From Streptomyces phaeoluteigriseus (GTDB taxonomy: Bacteria > Actinomycetota > Actinomycetes > Streptomycetales > Streptomycetaceae), in NCBI RefSeq assembly GCF_001896135.2, contig NZ_MPOH02000015.1, positions 1,228,792 through 1,292,791 of the forward strand: a stretch of 64,000 nucleotides of DNA, in the 5' to 3' direction. Positions within the stretch are counted from its first letter, which is position 1. Each line of letters starts with the position of its first letter. The notes beneath the pieces were generated by a model, which had not been told where the DNA came from, did no database searches, and was given only the letters and a program-made list of their open reading frames with translations. The translations under genes were made by a program, and so were the position numbers. Shown here piece after piece: positions 43,136 through 52,796 of this stretch.

Positions 43136-43936
43136 ATGAAGCCCATGCGAACTGCCGAGAAGTCGGCGTCGGAGTCCCGGTCCGAGTCCGGGTCGAGGAT
43201 CGCGGTGGTGACCGGTGCCGGTTCCGGCATCGGTCGCGCGGTCGCCGTGGAACTGCTGCGCACCGGCTGGTCGGTGGCCCTGGCCGGCCGCCGCACCGGG
43301 ACCCTGGAGGAGACGGCCGCGCTGGTGCCGGACGCCGCGAGTCTCGCCGTACGGACGGACGTCTCACGTCCGGACGAGGTGGCGGCCCTGTTCGCAGCCG
43401 TGCGTGACCGGTTCGGCCGCCTCGACCTGCTGTTCAACAACGCGGGCACGTTCGGGCCGGGCGGGGTGCCGGTGGAGGAACTCCCCTACGACGCCTGGCG
43501 GCACGTGGTGGACACCAACCTGAACGGGGCGTTCCTGTGCGCGCAGGCGGCGTACCGGCAGATGAAGGAGCAGGAGCCGCAGGGCGGGCGGATCATCAAC
43601 AACGGGTCGATCTCCGCGCACGCGCCCCGCCCGCACTCCGTCGCCTACACCGCCACCAAGCACGCCCTGACCGGCCTGACCAAGTCCCTGTCGCTGGACG
43701 GGCGGGCTTACGGCATCGCGGTCGGGCAGATCGACATCGGCAACGCGGCGACCGACATGACCGCGCGGATGCAGACGGGCGCGCTGCAGGCCGACGGCGG
43801 GATCGCGCCGGAGCCGGTGATGGACGTTGCCGATGTGGCGCGCACGGTGCGGCACATGGCGGAGCTGCCGTTGGAGGCGAACGTGCAGTTCGCGACGGTG
43901 CTGGCGACGGCGATGCCGTACGTGGGACGTGGCTGA
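43136..43936 (+). CDS. Short-chain dehydrogenase/reductase (classical SDR)
   Basis: 266 aa; ATG 43136 (a second in-frame ATG at 43145). NAD(P)-binding TGAGSGIGRAVA (about residue 27), LFNNAGTFG (structural NNAG), NNGSISAH (catalytic Ser), VAYTATKHALTGLTKSLSLDG (Tyr-x-x-x-Lys) and a C-terminal IDIGNAATDMTARM replacing the usual PG motif. A TACGCT -10 (43122-43127) close to the start suggests little or no leader. Substrate unknown. Confidence 0.92.
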   Translation: MKPMRTAEKSASESRSESGSRIAVVTGAGSGIGRAVAVELLRTGWSVALAGRRTGTLEETAALVPDAASLAVRTDVSRPDEVAALFAAVRDRFGRLDLLFNNAGTFGPGGVPVEELPYDAWRHVVDTNLNGAFLCAQAAYRQMKEQEPQGGRIINNGSISAHAPRPHSVAYTATKHALTGLTKSLSLDGRAYGIAVGQIDIGNAATDMTARMQTGALQADGGIAPEPVMDVADVARTVRHMAELPLEANVQFATVLATAMPYVGRG

Positions 43937-44069
43937 ACCGGCAACCTACACAAGCGGAATTGAGCATTCCGCACCATAAGGGCCGGTCGGGGGCTTATGC
44001 TCAACACCTCCTCCACAAATACTTCACAGTTGGAGGGCAGAGCTTCCGTCGACCGCACCGAGGGGGAGG

Positions 44070-44155
44070 ACGGCAGCCGTTCCGCCGCACCGGATGGGGG
44101 TGGACCTCGCGTGAAGACCCGCGAGGTGCGCACCGGACCGCGGAACGGCTGCCGT
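44070..44155. repeat. Nested inverted repeats forming an 86-nt cruciform-capable structure
   Basis: The outer 16-bp perfect arms ACGGCAGCCGTTCCGC (44070-44085) and GCGGAACGGCTGCCGT (44140-44155) enclose an inner hairpin ACCTCGCG (44104-44111) / CGCGAGGT (44120-44127) and two direct GCACCGGA copies (44087-44094 and 44129-44136). It lies in the 338-nt interval between the SDR stop and the ABC remnant, which shows no gene. It could be a terminator, a structured RNA or the footprint of a small mobile element. Confidence 0.7.
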
Positions 44156-44274
44156 GCACCACACACGCGCACCCGCGGGTGGCGGCGGCCCGGATGAGGA
44201 TCCGGTCCCGGAGGCGTTTTCCCGGCCTGCGCACATCCCTTGCCCAGGGTCACTCAAGGGTTCCTCCCTGGTGC

Positions 44275-44673
44275 GAGGCCGCGGAGCGGCGCGAGCGGGT
44301 GGCGGAGGCGCTGCGCTCGGTCGGGCTCGGCGAGCGTCTCGGCCACGCGCCGGCCGAACTCTCCGGCCGGCAGCGGCAGCGCGTCGCGATCGCCCGCGCG
44401 CTGGTCAAGAAGCCGAGGGGGCTGCTCGCCGACGAGCCCACCGGCGACCTCGACGAGGGCACCCGCGGCGACATCATGGGCCTGCCGGAGGGCCTGTGGC
44501 AGGAGTACGGGCTGACGTTCGTCCTGGTCACCCATGAGTCGTCGATCGCCCGGCGGGCACCTCGGCCGGCCACGATCGACGCGGGGAGGATCACACTGAC
44601 GGAACAGGCGGTGGCCGCGCCGCCCGTTGAGACCGGCCGGGCCGGCCGCGGCGCTCCGCCCTCCTACGCCTGA
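44275..44673 (+). pseudogene. C-terminal remnant of an ABC transporter ATPase (MacB/LolD type)
   Basis: The only recognisable part is the second half of an ATPase: VAEALRSVGLGERLGHAPAELSGRQRQRVAIARALVKKPRGLLADEPTGDLDEGTRGDIM ... LTFVLVTHESSIARRA. The signature is SGRQ instead of SGGQ and there is no Walker A or upstream N-terminal half; upstream sequence is unrelated Arg-rich translation. No permease gene is nearby. It is a decayed gene fragment, probably non-functional. Confidence 0.75.
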
Positions 44674-44990
44674 CCGGTCTCGAAGCGGGAGATGCGGCCG
44701 TCGTCCTCGACGACGAAGCTCCACCTGGTGCGCATCTCACCCCATGTGTCGTTGCTGTAGCGGGCGAGGAGGGTCCGGCCGCCGTCCGACTCGTTGTCGA
44801 CCTGCAGATGGCCGTGGGAGGAGAAGATCTCCCGGTCGACCCACTCGGTGAGATCGCGGTCGGAACCGTCGTCGGCCATGGTCGCGTCCGGGGTGAGGAG
44901 CTTCAGGAAGGCCTCCTGGTCATGGGAGTTGACCGCGGAGACGAAGGCCCGGACGGCCGGGTCGGTGAGTTTGCCGGCATGGATCGTCAT
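44664..44990 (-). CDS. SnoaL/NTF2-like nuclear-transport-factor-fold protein
   Basis: 108 aa from ATG 44988-44990. VRAFVSAVNSHDQEAFLKLLTPDATMADDG, DREIFSSHGHLQV and ARYSNDTWGEMRTRWSFVVEDDGRISRFETG fit the cone-shaped NTF2-like fold, whose members include cyclases, isomerases and binding proteins. No catalytic residue pattern points to a specific reaction. Its stop overlaps the end of the convergent ABC remnant by 10 nt. Confidence 0.85.
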   Translation of the reverse strand: MTIHAGKLTDPAVRAFVSAVNSHDQEAFLKLLTPDATMADDGSDRDLTEWVDREIFSSHGHLQVDNESDGGRTLLARYSNDTWGEMRTRWSFVVEDDGRISRFETGQA

Positions 44991-45147
44991 ACGCGTCAGC
45001 CTCACACCGCGCCCCCCGCCCCGCCACCCGAACGGCTTCCGGGGCGGGGCGGTCAGGTGTGAGGGGTGCGACGGTGGACACGCGGGGGGATCGTTCCTGT
45101 CGCCCTGTCCGCTCTCCGCCTGTCCGGCTGCTTCTCCGGGAGTCATC

Positions 45148-45693
<546 letters not shown>

Positions 45694-45762
45694 GGGGAGC
45701 GAGGGGTGCCGTTCAGCGAGGGGTGCCGTTCGGGGGGCGGCCACGGTGGGCAGGCTGCGCCC

Positions 45763-46170
45763 ATGAACGACAGCCTCCCCGACGCCCCGCGGCACCCGCA
45801 CTCTTCTTCCGCCGGGACCGATCTGTGGGAAACCGTGGACGCCCTGTCGGCCTGGCTCGACGCCGGTGAGCCGGTCGCCGGCCGGGAGGCCCTGCTGCTG
45901 CGGATGCTGAAACTGTCCGAGGAGGTCGGCGAGGTCGCCCAGGCGGTGATCGGCGCGACGGGCCAGAACCCCCGCAAGGGCGTCTCCCACTCCTGGGAGG
46001 ACGTCGAGTCGGAGCTGTGCGACGTGGTCATCACGGCGCTGGTGGCACTACGGACGCTGACACCGCGGGCGCGGGAGGTGTTCGCGGGGCACCTGGCGCG
46101 GGTGGCGGAGCGGTCAGGGGGGATCCGGCCGGCTTCAGGACTGCTCCGCGGCCAGGGCACAGAGCTGTGA
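45763..46170 (+). CDS. MazG-like nucleotide pyrophosphohydrolase
   Basis: 135 aa, ATG 45763. The MazG helix motifs are present: MLKLSEEVGEVAQAVIGATGQ (E-E-x-x-E) and SWEDVESELCDVVITALVAL (E-x-x-D). Single-domain all-alpha NTP-PPase, probably house-cleaning of non-canonical nucleotides. The C-terminal 36 nt overlap the convergent regulator gene's 3' end. Confidence 0.87.
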   Translation: MNDSLPDAPRHPHSSSAGTDLWETVDALSAWLDAGEPVAGREALLLRMLKLSEEVGEVAQAVIGATGQNPRKGVSHSWEDVESELCDVVITALVALRTLTPRAREVFAGHLARVAERSGGIRPASGLLRGQGTEL

Positions 46171-49041
46171 GCGGTTGGGCAGGCCGGTCTTGGCGATCAG
46201 GCTCGCGACGTGCTTCTCGACGGTGCGCGGCGATATGTAGAGCCGGGCGGCGATGTCCTTGTTGCTGGGGCGGTCGGCCAGCAGCCGGAAGATCTCGTAC
46301 TCGCGGACCGTCATGCCCATCAGGCGCAGCTCCGGTGGAATCCGGTCACTGCCGGTACGGTGCTGGCGCACCGGCGCGCCGATCGCGCGCAGCAGGGTCC
46401 GGCAGGCGCCGACCACCGCGGTGGCGGAGGTCTCGCGGAAGTGGTGCTCGGCCTCCCGCAGCCATCTCTCCGGCTCGCCCCACCTCAGCGCGTGGGCCTC
46501 CTCCGCGATCAGCCGCTGCCCGAGGTGGCGGGCGGTGGGATAGGGCGCGCCCGTCTTCTGGGCGAGCAGTGCCGCGTGTCCGGCCGCCTCGGGCCGGCCC
46601 TCCCGGCCGAGCAGGACGGCCTCGGCGAGCAGGACGAAGTGGCGGTTCCAGCGCATCCGGCCCGCGGCGCTGGCGGCCAGCCGGTCGAGGTCACCGCGGT
46701 CGGCCCGGCCGTCCAGGAGGTCGAGCAGCAGACGCAGGCCGTGCCGTCCGCTCAGATGGAAGGTGGTCGGGTTCTCGGTCTCCAGCGCCTCGATGTCGGC
46801 CATGGTCCGGACCGCCTCGTCCCGGTTCTCCTCCAGGAGGGCGCAGAAGACCTGTGCCAGGCCGAGGGCCAGCGGCTCCTCGGGCGAGCGGCTCCCGCCC
46901 CAGCGTCCGAAGTCGGTCAGGGCCTCCTCCATGGCGGTCCGGTCGCCCTGGTGAGCCGCCAGCACCGAGCGGGCCATCAGCAGGTAGCGGGCGACCGAGG
47001 TCAGCTTCAGGCGGGCCGCCATGGTCAGCGTCTCGTCACCCCGCACCCGGGCGTCGGCGAACCGGCCGCGCAGCACGTCGTGCAGGGTGAGGATGCCGTC
47101 GATGCCGTAGAGGACGGTGACCGCCCCCAGCCGCCGGGCCTCCGCGCGCGCCTCGTCGAGGACGGCGGTGCTGCCGTCGTCCAGCCAACGGAGGCCGCCG
47201 AGCCGGGTGAGCGCGTACATCCGCTGGAGCGGCAGGCTGTGCCGTTCGGCGGTGCTTATCGCCTGTTCCAGGTAGGTGCCGGCCTCCGACAGGTCGCGTT
47301 CGCGGGCGACCACGCCGAGAAGTTCCCAGGCCTGGCAGGCGACCAGGGGCAGGCCCTGCCGCTCGGCGGTGGCGAGCGCGGCCCGCGCCAGCCGCTCGGC
47401 CCGCTGGGTGCGGTCCCGCCCCGGCGTGTCGAGGCACAGGTACGCCTCCACCACGTCGGTCATCGCGGTGTGCGCCTCGTCGGGCGCCGTCGCCAGCAGT
47501 GCGCGGGCCCGTTCGATCTGGACGTTGCCGTCGGCCCAGCGACCGGCCATGTACGCCACGTGCGCGAGGCGGGTGTGCAGGGCCGCCAGCCGGGTCGCGC
47601 CCAGGCCGGCTCCGACGAGTTCGCGCAGGCTGCCGGTGAGGCTGAGTGCCCGGGTCAGGTCCCCGGTGTCCGCGAGCGCGGGCAGCAGCGCCTCCAGTGC
47701 CTCGGCGCGGGCGGCGGAGTCGCCGCCTTCCGCCAGCAGCCGCTCGGCGCGGTCGAGCAACGCGACCGCGGATCCGACCGCGCCGTCGGCGAGGGCCCGG
47801 CGCCCGGCCTCGGTGAAAAGCCGGCCGGCCCGAACGGGGTCGCCGGCGTCGGCGCGCAGGGTCGCCACCAGTGGGCACCAGTCGCTCGGCAGACCGGGAT
47901 TGAGCGTCTCGATCGCGTTCGCGGCCTGGTCGGACAGGGCGGCACGCGCGGTCGGGGTGAGCTGCGCGAGCAGCGCCTCTGCGGTCAGCGGATGCTGGAA
48001 GGAGTACCAGTCGGGGGCGGGTTCGTCCGGGGCGACCAGCCGGGCCGCCACGCTCGCGTGCAGGTGGCTGAGCAGGCTGCGGTCGTCGACGCCGGTCATC
48101 GACTGGAGCACCGACAGGGGGAAGCGCCGGCCCAGCACCGCGGCGGCTGTGAGCAGTGTCCGCCCCTGCGGGCCCAACTGGTCGATGCGGTGGATGGCGC
48201 CCTCCAGCAGCGCCCTGGGCATGTTGCGGCGGAGGTCGCCGACCACCCGCCAGGTGGTGCCCTCGCGGACCAGCGAGCCGCCCGCGACCGCGCCCTGGAG
48301 GAGTTCCTCGACCAGGAACGGGATGCCCCCGCTGTCCTGCCACATCTGGTCGAGCACCTCGGCGGGCAGCCGGCCGGGATCGGTGTCCAGGCAGGAGGCG
48401 ATCATCCGGCCGACCTCGTCGGCGTCCAGCGGTGCCAGCCGGAACACCGTCGCGCTGCGACGGCGCCCGGCGGACACGGCCAGGCTCAGCGCCTCGCCGG
48501 GGTCGGACCGGAGGGTCACCGCCAGCATGAGCGGCTGCTGTTCGAGGTTGTCCACCAGGTACTCGACGACGGCGAGGGTCTCGGTGTCGGCGTCGTGCAG
48601 GTCCTCCAGAACCAGCAGGCAGCCGCTCTCGCGGCCGGCGTGGGCGAGCACCCGCAGGACCGCTTCGGCGAGCACCACCGTCGATCCCTGGTCGGGGGCG
48701 CCGGTGCTCCAGCCCGGGACGAGCCGGCCGAGCACCGGGCGGTACGGCCCGAGGCTCGCCTCGTCCGGTGTCACCCCGCCGCGGGAGAGCGGCATCAGTG
48801 CCTCGGTGAGGGGCCGGAGCGGCACCATCGGTCCGATGGTGCTGCTCCGGCCCTTCAGGACCCGGACGCCTGCGTCGAGCGCCGATCCGATCAACTCGGC
48901 GACCAGCCTCGACTTGCCGATTCCCCCCTCTCCGACCAGAAAGGCCGTGCCTCCGCGTAACCGGTTCAGTTCCCGCAACGATTCGTCGAGCTCGGTGACT
49001 TCGGCCTCACGGCCGATAAGATGAGCTGCCCGCAGACGCAT
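46135..49041 (-). CDS. LAL-type (large ATP-binding LuxR) transcriptional regulator
   Basis: 968 aa. N-terminal AAA ATPase: LIGREAEVTELDESL, Walker A FLVGEGGIGKSRLVAEL (about residue 36), Walker B-like LLVLEDLHDADTETLAVVEYL and VTLRSD. Then a long TPR-like middle and a C-terminal LuxR HTH (LTVREYEIFRLLADRPSNKDIAARLYISPRTVEKHVASLIAKTGLPNRSQL). LAL proteins are often pathway-specific activators of antibiotic clusters. Placement directly downstream of the LanM and peptide genes on the same strand suggests that role. Start ATG 49041. Confidence 0.93.
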   Translation of the reverse strand: MRLRAAHLIGREAEVTELDESLRELNRLRGGTAFLVGEGGIGKSRLVAELIGSALDAGVRVLKGRSSTIGPMVPLRPLTEALMPLSRGGVTPDEASLGPYRPVLGRLVPGWSTGAPDQGSTVVLAEAVLRVLAHAGRESGCLLVLEDLHDADTETLAVVEYLVDNLEQQPLMLAVTLRSDPGEALSLAVSAGRRRSATVFRLAPLDADEVGRMIASCLDTDPGRLPAEVLDQMWQDSGGIPFLVEELLQGAVAGGSLVREGTTWRVVGDLRRNMPRALLEGAIHRIDQLGPQGRTLLTAAAVLGRRFPLSVLQSMTGVDDRSLLSHLHASVAARLVAPDEPAPDWYSFQHPLTAEALLAQLTPTARAALSDQAANAIETLNPGLPSDWCPLVATLRADAGDPVRAGRLFTEAGRRALADGAVGSAVALLDRAERLLAEGGDSAARAEALEALLPALADTGDLTRALSLTGSLRELVGAGLGATRLAALHTRLAHVAYMAGRWADGNVQIERARALLATAPDEAHTAMTDVVEAYLCLDTPGRDRTQRAERLARAALATAERQGLPLVACQAWELLGVVARERDLSEAGTYLEQAISTAERHSLPLQRMYALTRLGGLRWLDDGSTAVLDEARAEARRLGAVTVLYGIDGILTLHDVLRGRFADARVRGDETLTMAARLKLTSVARYLLMARSVLAAHQGDRTAMEEALTDFGRWGGSRSPEEPLALGLAQVFCALLEENRDEAVRTMADIEALETENPTTFHLSGRHGLRLLLDLLDGRADRGDLDRLAASAAGRMRWNRHFVLLAEAVLLGREGRPEAAGHAALLAQKTGAPYPTARHLGQRLIAEEAHALRWGEPERWLREAEHHFRETSATAVVGACRTLLRAIGAPVRQHRTGSDRIPPELRLMGMTVREYEIFRLLADRPSNKDIAARLYISPRTVEKHVASLIAKTGLPNRSQLCALAAEQS

Positions 49042-49157
49042 ACCTCCGGATAGTAGTCACTCGCTCACAAGAGCCGCACACCTGCGCGGACGCCGGCAAG
49101 GGCAGCGAACCGGGTGACGTCCTCCACGACGCCTGCGGGGCCGTTGGTGACGGAGGC

Positions 49158-49364
49158 TCAGGCGGGTACCGACACGGTCGTGAAGGCGGCGGAGCCGAGG
49201 CCGACCACCACGCCGCTGCCGAGGGTCAGTCCGGCCAGCGCCCGGGTCCGGGCGCATGCCCCGTTCCGGCGGACCAGCCGGATCTCGCCGGCCGGGTCCG
49301 TGACCTCGGCGGACGCGCCCTCGGGCTCGCCGTGGACGGTACCGCTCTGCGGGAAGCTGGACAT
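49158..49364 (-). CDS. Small peptide gene beside LanM, candidate RiPP precursor (68 aa)
   Basis: ATG 49362-49364 preceded by GGAAAGGAAG (a strong ribosome site) and a spaced direct repeat that looks like a regulated promoter. The N-terminal half is acidic and leader-like (GTVHGEPEGASAEVTDPAGEIRLV). After RRNGACARTR comes a Gly/Val/Ser/Thr-rich hydrophobic tail (LAGLTLGSGVVVGLGSAAFTTVSVPA). There is one Cys and several Ser/Thr but no clear GG/GA cleavage site, so at most one thioether could form. It may be the LanM substrate, but also a membrane peptide or immunity factor. The same frame continues past its TGA without further stop to about 49060. Confidence 0.5.
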   Translation of the reverse strand: MSSFPQSGTVHGEPEGASAEVTDPAGEIRLVRRNGACARTRALAGLTLGSGVVVGLGSAAFTTVSVPA

Positions 49365-49410
49365 GGGTCTTCCTTTCCATGGATGTCGATCCGATGAGGA
49401 TCGCTCTGTG

Positions 49411-49435
49411 TATCGACTGGTCGTCATATCGACTG
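49411..49435. promoter_or_regulatory. Direct repeat TATCGACTG x2 (16-bp period) upstream of the peptide gene
   Basis: TATCGACTG at 49411-49419 and 49427-49435 (minus strand CAGTCGATA), about 50-70 nt before the peptide start codon; spacing of 16 bp suits a dimeric activator bound next to the -35 region. Confidence 0.45.
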
Positions 49436-49460
49436 TTCGTCTTACCGAAAAGGTCGTCGT

Positions 49461-49481
49461 GGTGCCCGCGCCGCGGGCACC
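49461..49481 (-). terminator. Hairpin after LanM
   Basis: GGTGCCCGCG (49461-49470) and CGCGGGCACC (49472-49481), a perfect 10-bp palindrome with 1-nt centre, followed on the minus strand by CTTTT (49451-49455). It separates lanM from the peptide gene. Confidence 0.65.
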
Positions 49482-49506
49482 GGGCCGGACGGCGGTACGG
49501 AATCGT

Positions 49507-52500
49507 TCAGCCCCACCCGCCGTCCTGGGCGGAGCCGAGCAGCAGGACCGAGGGCACGGTGTCGGCGAAGCCCAGCCGCAGCAGGGCGTAGCCGATGCCC
49601 GACAGCCCGGTGAGCAGACCGGGCGTCGGCACCCGCCCGGGTGTCCCGCAGCGGGGCCCCCAGGCGTGGAGCAGTCCGAGGACCAGGCCGATCCGGCCGG
49701 TCAGGCCGCTTCGCGCCTCGGCGTGGCCATGCCGAGCCAGGGCGGCCACCGCTTCCGCGATGCCCAGCTCGCCGTGGCACGGACTGAGGTCGGCCACCGG
49801 CGGGTGCTCGGTGAGCCGGCGGCTCGCGTCCCGGGCCGGGTCGTTCGCCGGATGCGGACGGATTCCGGCGTCGGCCGCCGCCAGTACGACGCCGGTCGTG
49901 CCGGAGCACCAGCCCGCGTCGAGCCGGTCCGCCGCCGCGAGTGCGGAGGTCAGCCTGGCCCGGCCGGCCGCGTCGGCCCGCGCGCCCAGCGGGCCGCCGA
50001 CGAACCGGGCGTGCCGGGCGAGCGCCCAGCCGATCCCGGCCTCGCCCGAGGCGAAGCCGAGGCTCTCCGGCGCCTCGTCGCCGGGCGGGCCGGCCGACGG
50101 AAGCTCCAGCAGCCGTTCGGCGATCCGGTCGGCGAGGTCGGCGGCCTGCGGCAGTCCGCGCTCGCGGTGCACCGCGTGCAGGGCGGCGAGCGCTCCGGCC
50201 AGGCCGGCCGACACGTCCGGTGGGGTGTCGTCGCCGAGCGCCGCCAGCGCCAAGGCGTCCAGCGCCGTCGGCAGCACTCGGCGAGGTCGTCGTCGACCAG
50301 GGTGGCCGCCCGTGCGAGGGCGTAGCAGATCCCGCCCAGGCCTTCGAAGCCGCCCGGGCCCACGGCCCGGCTCAGCGCCGGGTCGGCGGCCATCGCGGCG
50401 ACGAGTTCGGGCACCGGGGCGAGCGCCGCCCGGGCCAGCTCGGTGTGCCGGGCGGAGCCGGTGAGTGCGCCGAGCTGGGCCAGGAACAGGGCCACTCCGC
50501 TGTATCCCTGGGCCAGTCCGGCGCCCATGGGCAGCACCGTCCAGTGGTCGTCGACCGCCTCCAGGCCGATCCAGTTGACCCGCCCGTGCCCGTGGACGGC
50601 CCGGCCGGCGATGTCGTCGGCGATCCCGGAGGCGGCAGCCAGCAGCGCGGAGGGTTCCGGCAGGGCGGCCGGAGCCGGGCGGGCCCGGCGGCTCACCCGG
50701 TGGCGGCGTCCGGCGGCGCCGGGCTCCGCGGACGCCAGGGTGGCCGAGATGATCCACTCCTGGGCGCGGCGGTCGACGGTGCGCATGGCGGCCAGCTTCG
50801 CCCGTGCGGAGGCGAGGCCGGAGGTGTCCAGAACGCCGTTCACCGGGCTCCCGTCCGAGGCGAAGACCTCCGGTGAGCCGGGCCGGTGGAAGAAGACGGG
50901 GACATCGCCGTCCCACAGGTCGGCGATCTCGTACTCGATCAGGGCCTGGCGGGCCGGGTCGCCGTCGGAATCGGCCCACAGCACCGCGAACATGGCGTCC
51001 CGGTCGAGCCCGTCGCGCAGCACCTGCGGATGGGTCGCCTCCTCCAGCAGGGTGGCGTACAGCATCGTCGGGCGCAGCACGAGCCGGCCGACCGCGTCCG
51101 CGCCGGCGGCCAAGGGTCCGGCCGGGCCGGCCAGTTCCTCGCGGTGCCGGACCACGGCGTCGTACCCGGTACGGAATCCCGCCAGGACCGCGGCCACCCG
51201 GTCGGCGCTCCTGGGCCCCGCCGCGGCGCTGTACGGCCGGTTCAGCGCGCCGGTGAACGGCACCGGGCGGCGCACCAGGCGCATCTCGTCCGTGCCGGCG
51301 GCCTCGCAGACCATCCGGGTGTTCGGGGACTGTCCGCCCGGTGCGCCGCCCAGCCCGGAGACGTCGACCGCGCCCACCTCGCCCACCAGGAGCTGCGGCA
51401 GCAGGCAGGTGCGGTGCACCGAGGAGGCGTGCGCCCGCGCGGCCGGATCCGGACGGGTGGTCCCGCCCTCCGGCAGGACGGGGTGCAGCAGAGTCTCGAC
51501 GTCGACGAGCACGGGCTGGTCGCCGTGCGCGAGGACGTTCTCGTAGTGCAGGTCCACCCCTTCTAGGGTGTGGGCCAGCGCGATCAACGCGCCCTGGCGA
51601 CGGTGGAACCGGTCGATCTCGGCCAGCGAACGACACGTCCGGTGGTCGATGTACTCCAGCCACCCGTAGCCGTCCCCGGCCACCCAGCGCGGGGTGCGCA
51701 GCCCCAGGCCCGGGGCTTCGGTGTCCAGCCAGCCGGCCATCCGGTCCAGCAGGGCGTGCTGGTCGACCGGCCGCGGCTTGTAGACGGCCCTGCCGCCGCC
51801 GGTGAACCGGAGCACCGCCACCGACCTGCCCCGCTGGTGCAGGTCCCCGAGTCCCAGCTCGACGGCGGCCAGCGGGCCCGGGTCCCGTCCGGCGAACAGC
51901 TCGTCGGCCAGCTCCTGCCGGTCGGCGGCGAGCCCGCGAGCAGCTCGGCGCCGGACCGGGCGGTGTGGCGGCAGGTCCGGGCCAGCAGACGGGCGAGCAC
52001 CGGGTAGCCGGCGAACAGCCGGGCGAGACCCTCCCGGGTGCCGTCCGGGCGGCGAAGTCGGCGAACCGGGCCACCGCGGTGGCGCCGGACAGGTCGCCCG
52101 CGGTCCGCGCGGCGGCGAGTTCGACGACCAGGGTCCGGGCGGCCGCCTTGGCCAGTCGCCGTGCCAGCCAGCCCGCGTAGGCCCCGGCGAGGACGGCCGC
52201 CTCACCGGGGTCGACACCGTCCGCTCCGGCCTGTTCGACCAGCTCGGCGACGGCCGCCGTCACCAGCGGGCGCAGCACCGGTTCGAACACCACCGCTCCG
52301 TCCGCCGGATCGGCGGGCGCGGTCACCGCGGCCCCGCAGACCTCCGCGGGCGTCTCGGGGGGCCGCGGCGATCGCCGCTTCGACGAACACCGCCCACCGC
52401 GGCTTGGCGAGCCGGGCGGCCAGGCGGGCCGGAGGTTCGGCGGCGAGTGCCGCCATCAGCCGGGGGTCGGCGCCCAGTCGGGCCGAGCGGACGGAGTCGC

Positions 52501-52663
52501 AGGTCAGCTCGATCGGCGAGCGGGTGCGCAGCCCGGCGGCCGGACCCGCCGCCGGCGCCGCCGGCGGGTGCGGGGCCGACAGCCGTTCGCGCAGTGTCGC
52601 GGCCGGCGCCCACCAGGAGGGCGCCACCCCCGCGGCAGGACCGGCGGTGTCGGTTGTGGTCAC
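49507..52663 (-). CDS. lanM: Class II lanthionine synthetase (LanM), four frameshifts in this sequence
   Basis: About 1051 aa when joined. Start GTG 52661-52663 after GAAGGGTGAAGGAC. Order: N-terminal helical segment (TLRERLSAP, LMAALAAEPPARLAARL); DUF4135 dehydratase domain with GGRAVYKPRPVDQHALLDRMAGWLD, GYGWLEYIDHR, ALAHTLEGVDLHYENVLAHGDQPVLVDVETLLHP; and LanC cyclase domain with GYSGVALFLAQLG, GFEGLGGICYALARAA, GWCSGTTGVVLA and CHGELGIAEAVAALA, which supply the Cys and Cys-His zinc ligands, ending GLLTGLSGIGYALLRLG. Phosphorylates and dehydrates Ser/Thr, then adds Cys to form thioethers. Frame changes near 52357 (6 Cs where 5 fit), 52054, 51939 and 50281 (GG to G) look like sequencing indels. 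Confidence 0.9.
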
Positions 52664-52747
52664 GTCCTTCACCCTTCCAGCGGTGTCGCACGCCCGTACA
52701 GGGGAGCACCACCCCCATATTCCGCGGCGGACTACCCAGTCGACGCC

Positions 52748-52796
52748 ACCGCCGAACCCCCCTTCCGCACCGCCGAAACCCCCCTTCCGCACCGCC
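52748..52796. repeat. 2.4 tandem copies of a 21-22-bp sequence upstream of lanM
   Basis: Two adjacent units ACCGCCGAA(A)CCCCCCTTCCGC begin at 52748 and 52769 and a third starts (ACCGCCG) at 52791. They lie 85-130 nt before the LanM start, in the 586-nt divergent interval between lanM and the LuxR-type gene at 53250. A pair of CCGAGACGGGCC-type repeats at 53101-53153 also occurs. The rest of 52664-53249 shows no supported gene. Likely regulator binding sites. Confidence 0.6.

Noticed and set aside
52664..52750. A fused or separate lanthipeptide core upstream of lanM (minus-strand GIWGWCSPVRACDTAGRVKD)
   Set aside because: Cys/Ser/Thr spacing is tempting, but the frame runs without stop into LanM, has no start with ribosome site of its own and is preceded by repeat-derived Gly-rich translation.
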